DNA from: Granulosicoccus sp.
GTDB lineage: Bacteria > Pseudomonadota > Gammaproteobacteria > Granulosicoccales > Granulosicoccaceae
Length of the DNA: 48,935 nt
Assembly: GCA_020627685.1 (NCBI GenBank)
Contig: JAHDGK010000003.1
Location: forward strand, 80,428-129,362
Reading direction: 5' to 3'
Positions 17,401-27,178 of the stretch are shown piece by piece. The position numbers were made by a program, and so were the translations under genes. Every line of letters starts with the position of its first letter. The first letter of the stretch is position 1. The notes under the pieces are model-generated. The model searched no databases, was not told the DNA's origin, and saw only the letters and a list, made by a program, of their open reading frames with translations.

Positions 17401-19235
17401 ACCGTACTGGTTTGCTGTACGGTAAATTCATGCATCCACACACTGGGCGCGTTCTGCCGTCGAATTTCAAACGGGTGCTCAGATTCAACTCGCAAACCCA
17501 TATTCTCGATAACGGGAATGACGTCTGACAAAGAGACAGGTTCGTTCAGGGCAAATAATTTGAAATTGATAATTCCCGAGTCCGCCACGATATGGCGATA
17601 GAAGCTCATGACCGGCGCATTTTCCGGTACATGGTTTTCAATAAAATCGATGTCAGCGGCGGCAGCCCTGGCAGAGTAATCTTCTCTGTAGCTTGAAGGA
17701 AATGCACCGTCGTACCGGTTTTGTAGTCGGATGGCTGTGATTTCGTCGTGTTGCTGCTTTAACGTAAATTCCAGTTTGTCGTACCAGGTGACGCTGGCTT
17801 TTCGAATGTAGCTGCCAATTTCAGCCCAGTTTATATCAGCCATAAACGGCGGGTATTTCTGGATGACAAAATGCAGTCGTGCAAGATTAGACTCAGATGA
17901 AAATCGGATGTCGAATCCAACGCTTGCGCCGTTAATATGCGCTTTAAGTATGTGTTCGATACTCAATCGCAGGTCGCGGCTGTAGGCATCTCGCGGAATG
18001 TAAACCAGGCAATTGCAAAAGCGGCCGAGTGCATCACTGGAGTAGAACAATCTAACTTGCTGTCTCTCCTGAAGGCTGACGATACCGTTTGCCATATCGA
18101 AGAGCTCGCTGCTGCGAGTTTGCATCAGCATGTCTCGCGGCAGGCCTCTCAGGACAGAGGCGAGTGCCTTGCCATCGTGAGACTCCAAATCAGTACCGGA
18201 AGCGTGTAGAACGCGGTCGACCCGGTTGCGCATCCAGGGAATATTGCTAACGGCCTCATGCTGCAGGCCCGCGATAAATAGACCGACACTGCAGCGGAGT
18301 AAATTTATTTTGCCGTTCTTATCACGTTGGGCATGAATAATTAAATCAGCAGGTTCGTTTCGTATGATGGGTGAGGTCATGCCCGATTTGCAGACCACCA
18401 GTTCATCGTTATTGAAAACTGCCTCTAGCGTCTGTGCATCATAGCCCTCGGGAAGAAGATCGCTGGTATTCCAGCGTGCGTCCATTGCGTCTTCATCCAG
18501 AATGCCGAGAGTATTCATCATTGATGAAAAACCATCGTCTGCCTGCAATTCGGCGTAACCGATCCAAGCAAATTGTTTTTCGTCTAACCATCGGACAAAA
18601 GCAGTTTGTTCTTCGCTGTTTAGGGAATCAGCAACCTCTTGCATATGCTGACGAACTGAATCAGCGTCATGTCGAATGATTGCCAAAGAGGTGAATAGTT
18701 TATCGAGTAGTATTCTTACCGAGCTTTGTCCTTCTTCAGTTTGTGCGTCTATCTCTATGTGAATTAAGGACTCACCCGGAGCGTCATTATTGATGTCTAC
18801 CCAATGACCTTTATCGTCTCTACTCACATGCATAATAGGGTGAATGATGTGATGTACGGCTAAGTTGGCTTTGTCTAGTTCTGCTTGTAGTGAAGCTACC
18901 AACCAGGGTTGATCATTGGCGACAATTTGAATAACGGTATGTGCACTTTGCCAACCGTGAGAATCGAAACAAGGATTAAAGACCAATACGTGAGGCGATT
19001 GTTCTATCGCCGTTCGCGCGAGTTGCCAGTGCGACATGGCTAATCCTGCTAAATCGTCCGGACTTATGCTTGATAGCTCTTCGAATGGAACATGCTTGAA
19101 ATAGACGGGAATAAACGCCTCTAGCTGTGTTCTATGAAGTTCGCTTAAGGAGCGCGGTAACGACTCCAGTATGGCAGTGATCAGGTTTTGCTGATTAGAA
19201 ACACCTGCACTCAGACCCGTTTGCGGATCGGACAT
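14424..19235 (-). CDS. gdhB: NAD-specific glutamate dehydrogenase, large (180-kDa) class
   Basis: At 1603 residues this fits the large class of bacterial NAD-GDH, which deaminates glutamate to 2-oxoglutarate and mainly serves amino-acid catabolism. Long N-terminal regulatory (ACT-like) regions precede the catalytic core. The core shows GGLRWSDRREDYRTE near residues 798-812 and the lysine-rich KAQMVKNAVIVPVGSKGG after it; later motifs are VGDMAGDVFGNGM and NGGIGTY. A GGAG lies about 10 bases before the ATG. The gene stands apart from its neighbours, with gaps of 95 and 195 bases. It could remove glutamate released by the PuuAB-like pathway, which is speculative. Confidence 0.93.
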   Translation of the reverse strand: MSDPQTGLSAGVSNQQNLITAILESLPRSLSELHRTQLEAFIPVYFKHVPFEELSSISPDDLAGLAMSHWQLARTAIEQSPHVLVFNPCFDSHGWQSAHTVIQIVANDQPWLVASLQAELDKANLAVHHIIHPIMHVSRDDKGHWVDINNDAPGESLIHIEIDAQTEEGQSSVRILLDKLFTSLAIIRHDADSVRQHMQEVADSLNSEEQTAFVRWLDEKQFAWIGYAELQADDGFSSMMNTLGILDEDAMDARWNTSDLLPEGYDAQTLEAVFNNDELVVCKSGMTSPIIRNEPADLIIHAQRDKNGKINLLRCSVGLFIAGLQHEAVSNIPWMRNRVDRVLHASGTDLESHDGKALASVLRGLPRDMLMQTRSSELFDMANGIVSLQERQQVRLFYSSDALGRFCNCLVYIPRDAYSRDLRLSIEHILKAHINGASVGFDIRFSSESNLARLHFVIQKYPPFMADINWAEIGSYIRKASVTWYDKLEFTLKQQHDEITAIRLQNRYDGAFPSSYREDYSARAAAADIDFIENHVPENAPVMSFYRHIVADSGIINFKLFALNEPVSLSDVIPVIENMGLRVESEHPFEIRRQNAPSVWMHEFTVQQTSTVADNNGEETAARIQVAFNHIWRGHVENDGFNRLMLDAALDWRQVVILRALCKYLLQIDVPFSQTYMIDSLVANGTITRLLVELFEARFHPEKGQDEKHVASLLSEIDAALDNIVSLDEDRILRGYRNLILAILRTNAYRTDNDGELREFLSFKFDCAAVPDLPLPRPMYEIFVYSSRVEGIHLRGGAVARGGLRWSDRREDYRTEVLGLMKAQMVKNAVIVPVGSKGGFYVKAALPTEREAMMEIVVDCYKTFLSGLLDITDNLDGQNVIAPPNVVKYDKDDPYLVVAADKGTATFSDYANAVAKDYGFWLGDAFASGGSVGYDHKKMGITARGAWESVKRHFRNLGVNTQQDSFTVAGVGDMAGDVFGNGMLLSPHIKLVAAFNHQHIFIDPNPDAALAYAERQRLFNLPRSSWLDYEDGIISSGGGIYARDAKHIQLSAEARKALGTSEENLTPTALISIILKAPVDLLWNGGIGTYVKATSETQADAADRANDALRINGSELRAKVVGEGGNLGFTQRGRIEFAQKGGLIYTDAIDNSAGVDCSDHEVNIKILANAIVASDDMTIKQRDILLESMTDDVALHVLRDNYLQTQCVDLCAVDGAAAFNEQSRFMQHLEAIGRLDRTIEFLPDAEEIAERMANDKCLVRPEIAVIVSYSKMVMFDELMASNFTEDAALETTLMDYFPSALKSGHAEQIRTHRLRPEIIATIVTNDVVNRLGPTFVFRMHEELNASSSDVATAFVIVKEIFDLPQLWSSIESLDNKISSDEQYRMQILVRGLVERATHWLIRTRKTNSTIADLIGKFKPGLEELIAAMPECLSPAEKETLDQRVKHFMEAGAPEDTAYAVARVVPLSSSLDIVEIARSLDQPVASIASVYFDLGQHLELSWLRERIGTLVATSHWHKLATAELRGDLHYQQRHLCAEVASGTEEGLDSGERVRQWSDRNASATAQYKALVSELKANATVDFAMLSLAINEVHKLLRSDRPLAS

Positions 19236-19392
19236 GGCGTTACGCTCCTAATAGGAAGGTCAAAGGTTAACTTTGTGATGCTGCAGTTAGCCTGCCAGCG
19301 CAGTGTTATATGAGAACGGTATTGAGTGCGTGTTCTCTTTTATAACGGTGCCGCGTGGTTACTTCTGCATTAGGGGTAGCGTAGTACAGCTG

Positions 19393-19428
19393 AGTCTGTA
19401 AGTGGGGCAATTCTTACAGACTTTTTTT
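19393..19428 (+). terminator. Plus-oriented intrinsic terminator with no upstream plus-strand gene
   Basis: A perfect 10-bp stem, AGTCTGTAAG (19393-19402) with CTTACAGACT (19413-19422), encloses a 10-base loop and is followed at once by six more T residues. The T-tract is on the plus strand. Both flanking genes (rhomboid and GDH) are on the minus strand, so this terminator ends something else or blocks antisense transcription into the rhomboid gene. Confidence 0.65.
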
Positions 19429-19430
19429 AA

Positions 19431-20096
19431 CTAGATGGAAAGTCCGCCCATTCGACCAAACATAAAAGCCAACACAGCAAAAAGAACCAGACTTGCAGTG
19501 CCGCTAGCCAGTGATGTTTGCAGAGAAATGTTTTTGGAGCGAGTGGGTTGCCATATAAGTAAGTAACCCATGAACGCACCTGAAAGGATGCCACCGAAAT
19601 GCCCCCAGAAGGAGATACCAGGAACTAGGAGAGGTAAAGCCAGATTCAGAACGACTAAACCCATGACAGGGGATTGCCTCGGACTAACCCCTCGTGCATG
19701 CAGTGCAACCCCCATGGCACCGGCTAAACCCAATGCTGCACCTGAAGCGCCAAGTGTTGCCTGTCCCCAGCCGAACATCATGACCGCAAGTGAACCACCG
19801 AGCATGGCGCCAAAGTAGATCAGTAAAAAACGCACGCTACCGAGCCATCGTTCAAGTTGAGGTCCAAGCACATACAACAGGTACATATTGAATGCGACAT
19901 GCAATAGGCCGCCGTGCATAAACCCGGAGCTCAGCAAGCGCCACCATTGGCCATGCTGTACGAACGGACCGTACAGCATGCCGAGGTCAGTTACCGCTCC
20001 TTGGGTACTTATCTGCGCCAGGTAAAGTGCAACCGTGATCGCGATCAGTGTTAAGGAGGCTGGGCAGCGGTCGGGGAGGGTGAGCCAACTAGGCAA
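19431..20096 (-). CDS. Rhomboid-family intramembrane serine protease
   Basis: This 221-residue polytopic membrane protein has the rhomboid catalytic elements: H66 and N70 in HVAFN, the nucleophile S118 in GASG (116-119), and H166 in WGHFGG. Six or so hydrophobic segments are visible. It should cleave membrane-spanning substrates inside the inner membrane; substrates are unknown. The gene overlaps the 3' end of the upstream PfkB-family kinase by 8 bases, so the two are translationally linked, although no functional tie is obvious. Confidence 0.88.
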   Translation of the reverse strand: MPSWLTLPDRCPASLTLIAITVALYLAQISTQGAVTDLGMLYGPFVQHGQWWRLLSSGFMHGGLLHVAFNMYLLYVLGPQLERWLGSVRFLLIYFGAMLGGSLAVMMFGWGQATLGASGAALGLAGAMGVALHARGVSPRQSPVMGLVVLNLALPLLVPGISFWGHFGGILSGAFMGYLLIWQPTRSKNISLQTSLASGTASLVLFAVLAFMFGRMGGLSI

Positions 20097-21081
20097 ATCG
20101 TTCGCCTACCGCTTGCATTTGTTCTTTGGTGAGGCGAGCGCCCATTTGTTGGATAAGCGTGGTGGCAGCATGGCCAGCCATTTCAGCGCAGAGTTCAAAA
20201 GACATACCCTGACTCAATCCATGCAGGAAAGTCCCTGCATAAATATCTCCAGCGCCGTTGGTATCGACAGCCGTTACACGTTGCGCAGGAATGTCGTGGA
20301 GCTTTTCGCCATCAAATACCAGTGCACCGTTTGCACCCTGAGTAATGGCAAACTGAGAAGAGATGGTTTTCATACCTTCGACACACTCATTAATATCATC
20401 GGTTGCGAACATCAACTTGGCTTCATCTTCATTGCTGAAAATGAGGTCGAGGCCTTCGCCGATAATTTCTTGCAAGCCGTCTTTAAAGAAGTTGACCATA
20501 TTGGCATCCGATAGGGTCAAGGACGTTTTCACGCCTTTCTCAACCGCAATCTGGCGAGCTTTGACAGCCGCCGCCCGTGCGTTGATCTCAGGTACCAAGT
20601 AACCCTCGATGTACACGTACTTAGAATCTGCCAGAGCAGACTCGTTCAGTTCTGCCACGCTGATTTTCTGGGTAATACCCAAAAATGTATTCATGCTTCG
20701 TTGCGCGTCCGGTGTTACCAGCACAATGCACTTGCCAGTATGACCCGGATCCAGCTGACCGGATACCAGATTAGTTTCCACACCATTGGCGGTGAGATCG
20801 TCCAAAAAGTATTCGCCGGTAGAGTCGCCAGCCACTTTGCAGGAATAAAAAGCGTTGGAACCCAGCTGCGCCACGGCTGTGATGGTGTTAGCTGCAGAGC
20901 CTCCGCCACAAGGTCTGGACTCGATGCCGCTGAGTTTGTCCAAGAGCTCGTGATGCCGGTCTTCCTCAATCAGCGTCATGAGACCTTTGTCGACACCGAG
21001 TTCCCCTAAAAGTGCTTCAGGGATCTCATATTCCAGATCGACAAGGGCATTACCCACGCCGTAGACGTGATACTTAGACAT
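20089..21081 (-). CDS. PfkB-family nucleoside/sugar kinase (adenosine kinase-like)
   Basis: This is a ribokinase-fold kinase. GGGSAANT is near residues 59-66 and the PfkB signature with catalytic Asp (DTNGAGDIYAGTF) is near 278-290. I place the start at the ATG at 21081 because a GGA lies 8 bases upstream; an ATG at 21096 would add five residues. About 330 residues is usual for bacterial 'adenosine kinase' annotations of this type. The phosphate acceptor could be adenosine, inosine or a sugar. It is transcribed divergently from aspS, with 95 bases between the starts. Confidence 0.82.
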   Translation of the reverse strand: MSKYHVYGVGNALVDLEYEIPEALLGELGVDKGLMTLIEEDRHHELLDKLSGIESRPCGGGSAANTITAVAQLGSNAFYSCKVAGDSTGEYFLDDLTANGVETNLVSGQLDPGHTGKCIVLVTPDAQRSMNTFLGITQKISVAELNESALADSKYVYIEGYLVPEINARAAAVKARQIAVEKGVKTSLTLSDANMVNFFKDGLQEIIGEGLDLIFSNEDEAKLMFATDDINECVEGMKTISSQFAITQGANGALVFDGEKLHDIPAQRVTAVDTNGAGDIYAGTFLHGLSQGMSFELCAEMAGHAATTLIQQMGARLTKEQMQAVGERFA

Positions 21082-21176
21082 AAATTTTCCGTTCATTATG
21101 AAATGGATGTGGATTATCGCTGGTTGCGCGACAGATAACTATCTACAATTGTCGGTTTTGCCCTTAGAGGTCTTCA

Positions 21177-22991
21177 ATGCGCACACACCCCTGTGGGGTC
21201 ATAACCCGAGATCAGCTCGACGCGACAGTGTCATTTTGCGGCTGGGTCCACCGCCGACGCGACCATGGCGGCGTTATTTTTATCGATTTACGAGATCACA
21301 CCGGCTTGGTTCAGGTGGTATTCGATCCGGATCGAGAAGAAACATTTGCACGCGCTGAGGAAGTTCGCAACGAGTTTGTACTCAGAATAACTGGCAAGGT
21401 TCGTACCCGGCCAGAGGGCACCATCAATCCGGACATGACGACCGGAGAAATAGAAGTCCTTGGCTACGAGCTGGAAATTCTGAATAGAGCCGCAACTCCA
21501 CCGTTTCAATTGGATGATACAAATGTGTCCGAGGAGAACCGGCTGCGGTATCGCTACATTGATATGCGGCGTCCTGAAATGCAGGAAAAGCTCCGCTTGC
21601 GCGCCCGAGTTGTTCGCCAGCTACGCCATGCACTGGAAGATGACGGCTTCATTGAAGTAGATACACCCATGCTCACGCGAGCCACTCCAGAAGGTGCCCG
21701 CGACTACCTGGTGCCAAGTCGCAACCATCCGGGTGAGTTCTACGCGCTGCCGCAATCGCCACAGCTGTTCAAGCAATTGCTGATGATGGGGGGTATTGAT
21801 CGCTATTATCAGGTGGCTCGTTGTTTTCGAGACGAGGATTTACGAGCGGATCGTCAGCCGGAATTTTCGCAGCTGGATATCGAAATGTCTTTTGTAGACG
21901 AGGACACCATCATGAGCAGTATGGAGTCCATGATGAAGTCTCTATTCAAAGACGTGTTGAATGTGGATTTGGGAGGCGACGCCAATACGCCTTTCCCAAG
22001 GATGTCTTACGAAGAAGCGATGAATGTTTACGGGTCGGATAAGCCTGATTTGCGTATCCCTCTGGTGCTCACTGAAATCTCCGATTTGGTGGCAGACGTC
22101 GATTTTAAAGTGTTTGCAGAGCCTGCGAAAAACCCGAAAGGCAAAGTGGCTGCTATGCGGGTCCCCGGTGGTAACTCGCTGACGCGTAAAGAGATAGACG
22201 TGTTGACTGAGTTTGTCGGCCGCTACGGGGCGAAAGGTCTGGCGTACATCAAATGCAACGATATCGCTGCGGGCGTTGACGGCCTCCAATCACCGATAGT
22301 CAAATTCTTCCCGGCAGAGGTTCTCAGCGCTGTCATTGAAAGAACCGGCGCTCAAGACGGCGACCTCATCTTCTTTGGTGCGGACAAAGCGAGTGTTGTT
22401 GAAGCCGCCTTGGGTGCCTTGCGGGTCGAAGTGGGGAATAAAATGGGCATGGTCGAAGAAGGGTGGCGCCCGCTTTGGGTTGTCGACTTCCCCATGTTTG
22501 AACACGATGAGCGAGAAGATCGCTGGCAGGCCATACACCATCCGTTCACAGCGCCTACCGCTGCAACAACCGACGAATGGCAAGCGGAACTGGATGCCGA
22601 TCCGGGCAAGTGCCTGTCACGAGCTTATGACATGGTCTTAAACGGTACAGAAGTTGGCGGTGGTTCAATTCGTATCCACAACACCGACATGCAGCAGAAA
22701 GCACTGGACGTGCTGGGAATCGATGAAGCAGAAGCTAACGATAAATTCGGCTTCCTGCTCGACGCCTTGAAATACGGAGCGCCTCCGCACGGTGGAATCG
22801 CCTTTGGTCTGGATCGCCTGGTCATGTTGATGACGGGTGCGGAAAGCATTCGTGATGTCATGGCGTTTCCAAAAACGCAAAGCGCAAGCTGCTTGTTAAC
22901 CAGCGCGCCAAGCGTTGTATCAGATCAGCAGCTTAAAGATCTGCATTTGCGCACTCGTGCAAAAGCTGCAGCCAAGGCAACTGATGCCTGA
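21177..22991 (+). CDS. aspS: Aspartyl-tRNA synthetase
   Basis: This 604-residue class II synthetase aligns along its length with E. coli AspRS (590). It has an N-terminal OB-fold anticodon-binding domain ([20 protein letters not shown]), motif 2 ([14 protein letters not shown]), a bacterial GAD insertion (about 290-410), and motif 3 ([13 protein letters not shown]). The start MRTHPCG matches the E. coli beginning MRTEYCG. It opens the conserved plus-strand block and overlaps nudB by 8 bases. Confidence 0.97.
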   Translation: MRTHPCGVITRDQLDATVSFCGWVHRRRDHGGVIFIDLRDHTGLVQVVFDPDREETFARAEEVRNEFVLRITGKVRTRPEGTINPDMTTGEIEVLGYELEILNRAATPPFQLDDTNVSEENRLRYRYIDMRRPEMQEKLRLRARVVRQLRHALEDDGFIEVDTPMLTRATPEGARDYLVPSRNHPGEFYALPQSPQLFKQLLMMGGIDRYYQVARCFRDEDLRADRQPEFSQLDIEMSFVDEDTIMSSMESMMKSLFKDVLNVDLGGDANTPFPRMSYEEAMNVYGSDKPDLRIPLVLTEISDLVADVDFKVFAEPAKNPKGKVAAMRVPGGNSLTRKEIDVLTEFVGRYGAKGLAYIKCNDIAAGVDGLQSPIVKFFPAEVLSAVIERTGAQDGDLIFFGADKASVVEAALGALRVEVGNKMGMVEEGWRPLWVVDFPMFEHDEREDRWQAIHHPFTAPTAATTDEWQAELDADPGKCLSRAYDMVLNGTEVGGGSIRIHNTDMQQKALDVLGIDEAEANDKFGFLLDALKYGAPPHGGIAFGLDRLVMLMTGAESIRDVMAFPKTQSASCLLTSAPSVVSDQQLKDLHLRTRAKAAAKATDA

Positions 22992-23451
22992 TAGAAAACC
23001 ACCGGTCTCCGAGGTACGGTCGCTTTTCAAGCGACCCGAATCGGTACTGGTCGTTGTCTATACCGTTGATTTAGACGTCCTGTTGATATGCCGCCAGAAT
23101 CCTGCTGGATTCTGGCAGTCCGTCACGGGCAGTTTAGAGCGGGAAGAGAGTCCGAATGAAGCGGCTCAAAGAGAATTATTAGAAGAAACCGGCATTACTC
23201 AAGAGGTTGTTGATCATCGCTTCCAGCGGGTTTTTCCGATTAAATCTGCGTGGAAGCATCGATATGCACCGGGTGTCACAGAGAATCTTGAGCATGAGTT
23301 CAGCGTTCAGCTGCCACAAAGAGTTGCCGTTAAATTAGATCCCAAAGAACACTCTGATTACCAGTGGTTGCCGATTGTTGAGGCGATTGCCGTCGTCTCT
23401 TCTCGAAGCAACCGGGCAGCATTACAGAATATTCTCAAGGCAGAAGGCTGA
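22984..23451 (+). CDS. nudB: Dihydroneopterin triphosphate diphosphatase
   Basis: This Nudix hydrolase of 155 residues removes pyrophosphate from dihydroneopterin triphosphate in folate synthesis. The Nudix box has the expected pattern, starting at GSLEREES and ending RELLEETG. NudB-like features are FWQSVTGS and [10 protein letters not shown]. The start is ATG 22984, inside the last codons of aspS (8-base overlap), because E. coli NudB begins at the equivalent KRP region. The pairing aspS-nudB is the same in E. coli. Confidence 0.92.
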   Translation: MPDRKPPVSEVRSLFKRPESVLVVVYTVDLDVLLICRQNPAGFWQSVTGSLEREESPNEAAQRELLEETGITQEVVDHRFQRVFPIKSAWKHRYAPGVTENLEHEFSVQLPQRVAVKLDPKEHSDYQWLPIVEAIAVVSSRSNRAALQNILKAEG

Positions 23452-23458
23452 AGGCGTT

Positions 23459-24106
23459 TTGAAACGACGATTTATTCCCTCCAGAGACGAAGTGACCGTA
23501 TTGGTCCACGGGTTGTGGATGCAGGGCCCGCTGATGTCTGTGATGGGAAAAATGTTGCAGTCTCGCGGATTTCGCACGAAAGCCATCAGCTATAACTTCT
23601 TAAACAGCAGCCCGGCTGAGAATGCCCAGCATCTGTACGATGAGATAGGACTCCTCGGTGCGAAGCGAGTCAATCTGGTCGGTCATAGTCTGGGTGGCAT
23701 TGTCATTTTGCATTTACTTAACCAGTATCCTGATCTTGCCATTGGCAAAGTTGTCCTGATCGGTTCGCCTGTCAAAGGCAGTTCCGTGGCTAAGCGCGTG
23801 AGCAAAGTTCCCGTGCTGAGACCCTTGTTGGGGCGTTCAGTCGAAAAAGGATTGCTGGGAGGCGCTCCAGGCTTTGCCCTTGATCGACCACTGGGTATAA
23901 TCACAGGTAAGGGGAAGCTCGGCCTGTCAGCACTCTTGTATCCCACAGGGGATGAAAGCGACGGAGTGGTATTGGAATGTGAGACTTTGCTGGATAAGAC
24001 GACAGACAGAATCTCTCTGCCTTTATCGCATTCGGCGCTGATATTTTCCCGCCGATGTTCAGAATATGTATCGTGTTTTCTAATAAACGGCAGATTTAGG
24101 GCTTAG
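23459..24106 (+). CDS. Alpha/beta hydrolase (lipase-like)
   Basis: This alpha/beta-hydrolase has the oxyanion region VLVHGLW, the nucleophile elbow GHSLGG and a C-terminal catalytic His in SHSALIF. I favour a TTG start at 23459, seven bases after nudB, because a purine-rich GAAGG lies just upstream. An ATG at 23375 in the same frame would overlap nudB by 77 bases. With the TTG start the protein has about 215 residues. It has no signal peptide. It interrupts the usual nudB-yebC adjacency. Its substrate is unknown; an ester or lipid is likely. Confidence 0.75.
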   Translation: MKRRFIPSRDEVTVLVHGLWMQGPLMSVMGKMLQSRGFRTKAISYNFLNSSPAENAQHLYDEIGLLGAKRVNLVGHSLGGIVILHLLNQYPDLAIGKVVLIGSPVKGSSVAKRVSKVPVLRPLLGRSVEKGLLGGAPGFALDRPLGIITGKGKLGLSALLYPTGDESDGVVLECETLLDKTTDRISLPLSHSALIFSRRCSEYVSCFLINGRFRA

Positions 24107-24184
24107 CTTGTTCGTCACTCCCCCTCCAAATGGGCGACAATAGAGCAAATATCCACTTGATTGACATAATAAAAGAGGCAGTAC

Positions 24185-24922
24185 ATGGCCGGACATAGTA
24201 AATGGGCCAATATTCAGCATCGCAAAAACGCTCAGGATGCAAAGCGTGGCAAGCTGTTTACCAAGCTCATCAGAGAAATTAATGTAGCCGCCAAAATGGG
24301 TGGCTCCGATCTCGGGTCTAATCCCAGATTGCGCCTGGCCGTCGATAAGGCACTTGGCGGCAACATGACAAAAGACACCATCGACCGCGCGATCAAGAAA
24401 GGCGCAGGTGAGTTGGAAGATGTTGCTTATGAGGAAAACCGATACGAAGGCTACGGCGTTAATGGTGTAGCCATCATGGTAGACACCATGACCGATAACC
24501 GGAACCGAACAGTATCTGAAGTTAAGCATGCTTTTACGAAATACGGAGGCAACATGGGAACCCAAGGTTCCGTCTCCTACCTGTTTGAAAAGCAGGGCAT
24601 ACTCAATTTCCCCAGTGGTACTGATGAAGACACGGTCATGGAAGCGGCGTTGGAAGCGGGTGCGGAAGACATCATTACCGATGAAGACGGATCTATCGAA
24701 GTACTCACCACCGAAGAGTCTTTTGTGGATGTCAAAGAAGCGCTGGCCGCTATCAATCTTGAGGCTGGACATTCCGAGGTAACGATGCGTGCAGCAACGT
24801 CGGTTGAACTCGATGTTGAGCAAGGTCAAAAGTTATTAAAGCTGATAGATGCCTTAGAAGACCTCGACGATGTACAGGATGTTTTTACTAACGCTGAGAT
24901 TCCGAGCGAAGCCTACGAGTGA
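24185..24922 (+). CDS. yebC: YebC/TACO1-family regulatory protein
   Basis: This 245-residue protein starts with the family hallmark [13 protein letters not shown] and continues with the three-domain YebC layout. Family members act as DNA-binding regulators, and some aid translation of proline-rich stretches. The preceding 78 bases could hold a promoter. The stop codon overlaps the GTG start of ruvC by 4 bases, the same neighbourhood as in many gammaproteobacteria. Confidence 0.95.
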   Translation: MAGHSKWANIQHRKNAQDAKRGKLFTKLIREINVAAKMGGSDLGSNPRLRLAVDKALGGNMTKDTIDRAIKKGAGELEDVAYEENRYEGYGVNGVAIMVDTMTDNRNRTVSEVKHAFTKYGGNMGTQGSVSYLFEKQGILNFPSGTDEDTVMEAALEAGAEDIITDEDGSIEVLTTEESFVDVKEALAAINLEAGHSEVTMRAATSVELDVEQGQKLLKLIDALEDLDDVQDVFTNAEIPSEAYE

Positions 24923-25485
24923 GTTCCTCGCGCCCTAATGGATTGATTCGAGTCCTGGGTATAGATCCGGGGTCTGTGGTCACAGGCTTCGGACTGATTG
25001 AATCCGATGGGGCGCGCAGTTTTCATCTGGCGCACGGGCATATCCGTGTCAAGGGAGATAGCTTTGCAGAACGCCTAGGGCATATTCATTTTGCTTTAGG
25101 TGAGGTCATCACCGAATGGCAACCTCAAGAAGTTGCTATAGAGCAAGTTTTCCTAAGCAACAATGCCATGTCCGCTTTGAAGCTTGGACAAGCTCGCGGC
25201 GCGGCCATAACCGCCGCAGTATCCAGGCAATTGACGGTTGCTGAATATGCCCCAAGGCTCGTTAAAAAAGTGGTCACGGGCTCAGGTTCCGCTGACAAAC
25301 ATCAAGTGCAAACCATGGTGCGGGCTATGTTGCAAATAACTAAAACCCTGCAGGTTGATGCTGCGGATGGACTTGCCATTGCCATCTGTCATGCACATTC
25401 GCGAAATTCACGCGCAGCTTTGTCAGATAATGCCTCGGTCCTTGCGCCGAGAAAGCGAGCACGAGGAAGAGGGTTACGTCGATGA
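24919..25485 (+). CDS. ruvC: Holliday junction resolvase RuvC
   Basis: This 188-residue resolvase has the RNase-H-like catalytic acidic residues in GIDPGS, in AIEQVF and in DAADGLAIA. It uses a GTG start at 24919 overlapping the yebC stop (GTGA). The C-terminal tail is basic ([11 protein letters not shown]). It overlaps ruvA by 4 bases, so RuvC, RuvA and RuvB are made from one transcript and act together on recombination junctions. Confidence 0.96.
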   Translation: MSSSRPNGLIRVLGIDPGSVVTGFGLIESDGARSFHLAHGHIRVKGDSFAERLGHIHFALGEVITEWQPQEVAIEQVFLSNNAMSALKLGQARGAAITAAVSRQLTVAEYAPRLVKKVVTGSGSADKHQVQTMVRAMLQITKTLQVDAADGLAIAICHAHSRNSRAALSDNASVLAPRKRARGRGLRR

Positions 25486-26081
25486 TCGGTCGTCTTACCG
25501 GAAAATTACTGGAAAAGAATCCTCCCGGGTTATTGGTTGATGTTCAGGGGGTGGGTTACGAAGTCGATGCGCCCATGTCGACGTTCTACTCCTTACCGCC
25601 GCTGGGTGAAACGGTCTCTCTTTATACTCATCTGGTTGTCAGAGACGATGCGCATTTATTGTTTGGCTTTGCTACATCAACAGAGCGAGTCTTGTTCCGT
25701 GCACTGTTAAAGGTCAATGGTGTAGGGGCCAAGGTTGCATTGTCTATTTTGTCAGGATTGAGTACGGATGAATTTTTAAGTTGTGTCGCGACAAAAGATG
25801 TCGCAGCACTGGTTAGAGTGCCCGGGATTGGTAAAAAGACAGCTGAGCGATTGCTTATCGAATTGCAGGATAAAGTAGATTCTCTGGGAGTTGGTGTCGC
25901 GCCGTCAGGCGGCGCTCCGAATGCTCCGGAGGAGTTGTCTGCACGCTCTCAGGCAGAAGAGGCACTCGCAGCTCTTGGCTATAAGCCTGCTGAAGCCAGT
26001 CGTTTGTTGGACAAAAACACAACCGCAGATCAAACGGTTGAACAAATGATCCGGTCTGCGCTACGCGGTGCTGCAAAATGA
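25482..26081 (+). CDS. ruvA: Holliday junction helicase subunit RuvA
   Basis: This 199-residue protein has an N-terminal OB fold ([12 protein letters not shown]), two helix-hairpin-helix motifs (VNGVGAKVALSILS and VPGIGKKTAERLL), and a C-terminal domain III (ARSQAEEALAALGYK) that contacts RuvB. It starts with ATG in a 4-base overlap with ruvC. Confidence 0.97.
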   Translation: MIGRLTGKLLEKNPPGLLVDVQGVGYEVDAPMSTFYSLPPLGETVSLYTHLVVRDDAHLLFGFATSTERVLFRALLKVNGVGAKVALSILSGLSTDEFLSCVATKDVAALVRVPGIGKKTAERLLIELQDKVDSLGVGVAPSGGAPNAPEELSARSQAEEALAALGYKPAEASRLLDKNTTADQTVEQMIRSALRGAAK

Positions 26082-26121
26082 AAGATCGCGGAAATAGCGG
26101 CGTCTTAGGGGAGAGCGCATT

Positions 26122-27138
26122 GTGAGTGATGATACCGATCGTCTGATAGCTGCTGATGCTCGCAATGAAGATGCACAAGAACGGGCTATGCGCCCAAAAC
26201 TATTGGCCGATTATCATGGTCAGCGTGCAGTCACTGAGCAAATGGACTTATTCATCTCAGCCGCTAAATTGCGTCAGGAAGCGCTGGATCACGTGCTGGT
26301 TTTTGGTCCGCCCGGGCTAGGAAAAACCACACTCGCGAACATCATTGCCAATGAATTAGACGTTCGCATTTTGCACACGTCCGGACCCGTCTTGGAGCGC
26401 CCCGGCGACTTGGCGGCTATATTGACCAATCTCGAAGCGAACGATGTCCTTTTTATCGATGAAATTCATCGAATGAGTGCGCTGGTGGAGGAAGTTTTGT
26501 ATCCAGCCATGGAAGATTATCAAATTGACATCATGACCGGTGAAGGCGTCAGTGCACGATCATTCAAGATCGATTTGCCGCCATTTACTTTGGTGGGTGC
26601 GACCACCCGGGCCGGTTTATTGACCTCTCCGCTGCGGGACCGCTTCGGTATTGTGCAGCGATTGGAGTTTTATGAGGTTAACGATCTAGCCGGCATCGTA
26701 GCCAGGTCCGCCAGGTTATTGGATGTAGTCATTGACGAGCAGGGTTGTATCGAAATCGCCCGACGCGCGCGAGGCACGCCGCGAATTGCTAACCGACTTT
26801 TGCGCAGGGTGCGAGATTTTGCCGACATTCGATCAAATGGCACCATTGACTCCAACACGGCCGACCAAGCGCTTAATCTCCTGAACGTTGACCGGCTGGG
26901 CCTGGACGCCATGGATCGTCGATTGCTGAATGCAATCATCCATAAATTTGACGGTGGACCTGTCGGTATCGATAACCTGGGCGCGGCCTTGAGTGAAGAG
27001 ACCGGCACACTTGAAGAAGTGATAGAGCCGTACTTAATACAACAAGGGTTGTTGATGCGAACGCCCAGAGGCAGAGTGGTGACTCCGCATACCTATAAAC
27101 ACTTCGGTTTGGAAGCGCCGGCGGTCGTTGAGCGATAA
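26122..27138 (+). CDS. ruvB: Holliday junction branch-migration ATPase RuvB
   Basis: This 338-residue AAA+ motor has Walker [10 protein letters not shown], Walker B FIDEIHR, sensor 1 VGATTRAG, the arginine finger in SPLRDRFG, and a C-terminal winged helix ([14 protein letters not shown]). The start is GTG at 26122, with GGGGAGAG about 8 bases upstream, 40 bases after ruvA. Confidence 0.97.
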   Translation: MSDDTDRLIAADARNEDAQERAMRPKLLADYHGQRAVTEQMDLFISAAKLRQEALDHVLVFGPPGLGKTTLANIIANELDVRILHTSGPVLERPGDLAAILTNLEANDVLFIDEIHRMSALVEEVLYPAMEDYQIDIMTGEGVSARSFKIDLPPFTLVGATTRAGLLTSPLRDRFGIVQRLEFYEVNDLAGIVARSARLLDVVIDEQGCIEIARRARGTPRIANRLLRRVRDFADIRSNGTIDSNTADQALNLLNVDRLGLDAMDRRLLNAIIHKFDGGPVGIDNLGAALSEETGTLEEVIEPYLIQQGLLMRTPRGRVVTPHTYKHFGLEAPAVVER

Positions 27139-27172
27139 CCCGAAAGTCGCTGCCCTAATTGTTTAGGAGCGG

Positions 27173-27178
27173 TATAAT
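27173..27178 (+). promoter_or_regulatory. Candidate -10 element upstream of the ybgC-tol operon
   Basis: A perfect TATAAT lies 107 bases upstream of ybgC, in the 146-base gap after ruvB. The -35 region at the right distance (CTGCCC or TGCCCT) is poor, so the promoter would be weak or activator-dependent. This is the only gap between the ruv and tol genes. Confidence 0.35.

Noticed and set aside
24080-24829. 249-codon minus-strand open frame over yebC
   Set aside because: It lies opposite a strongly supported yebC gene, and its translation shows no recognisable domain.
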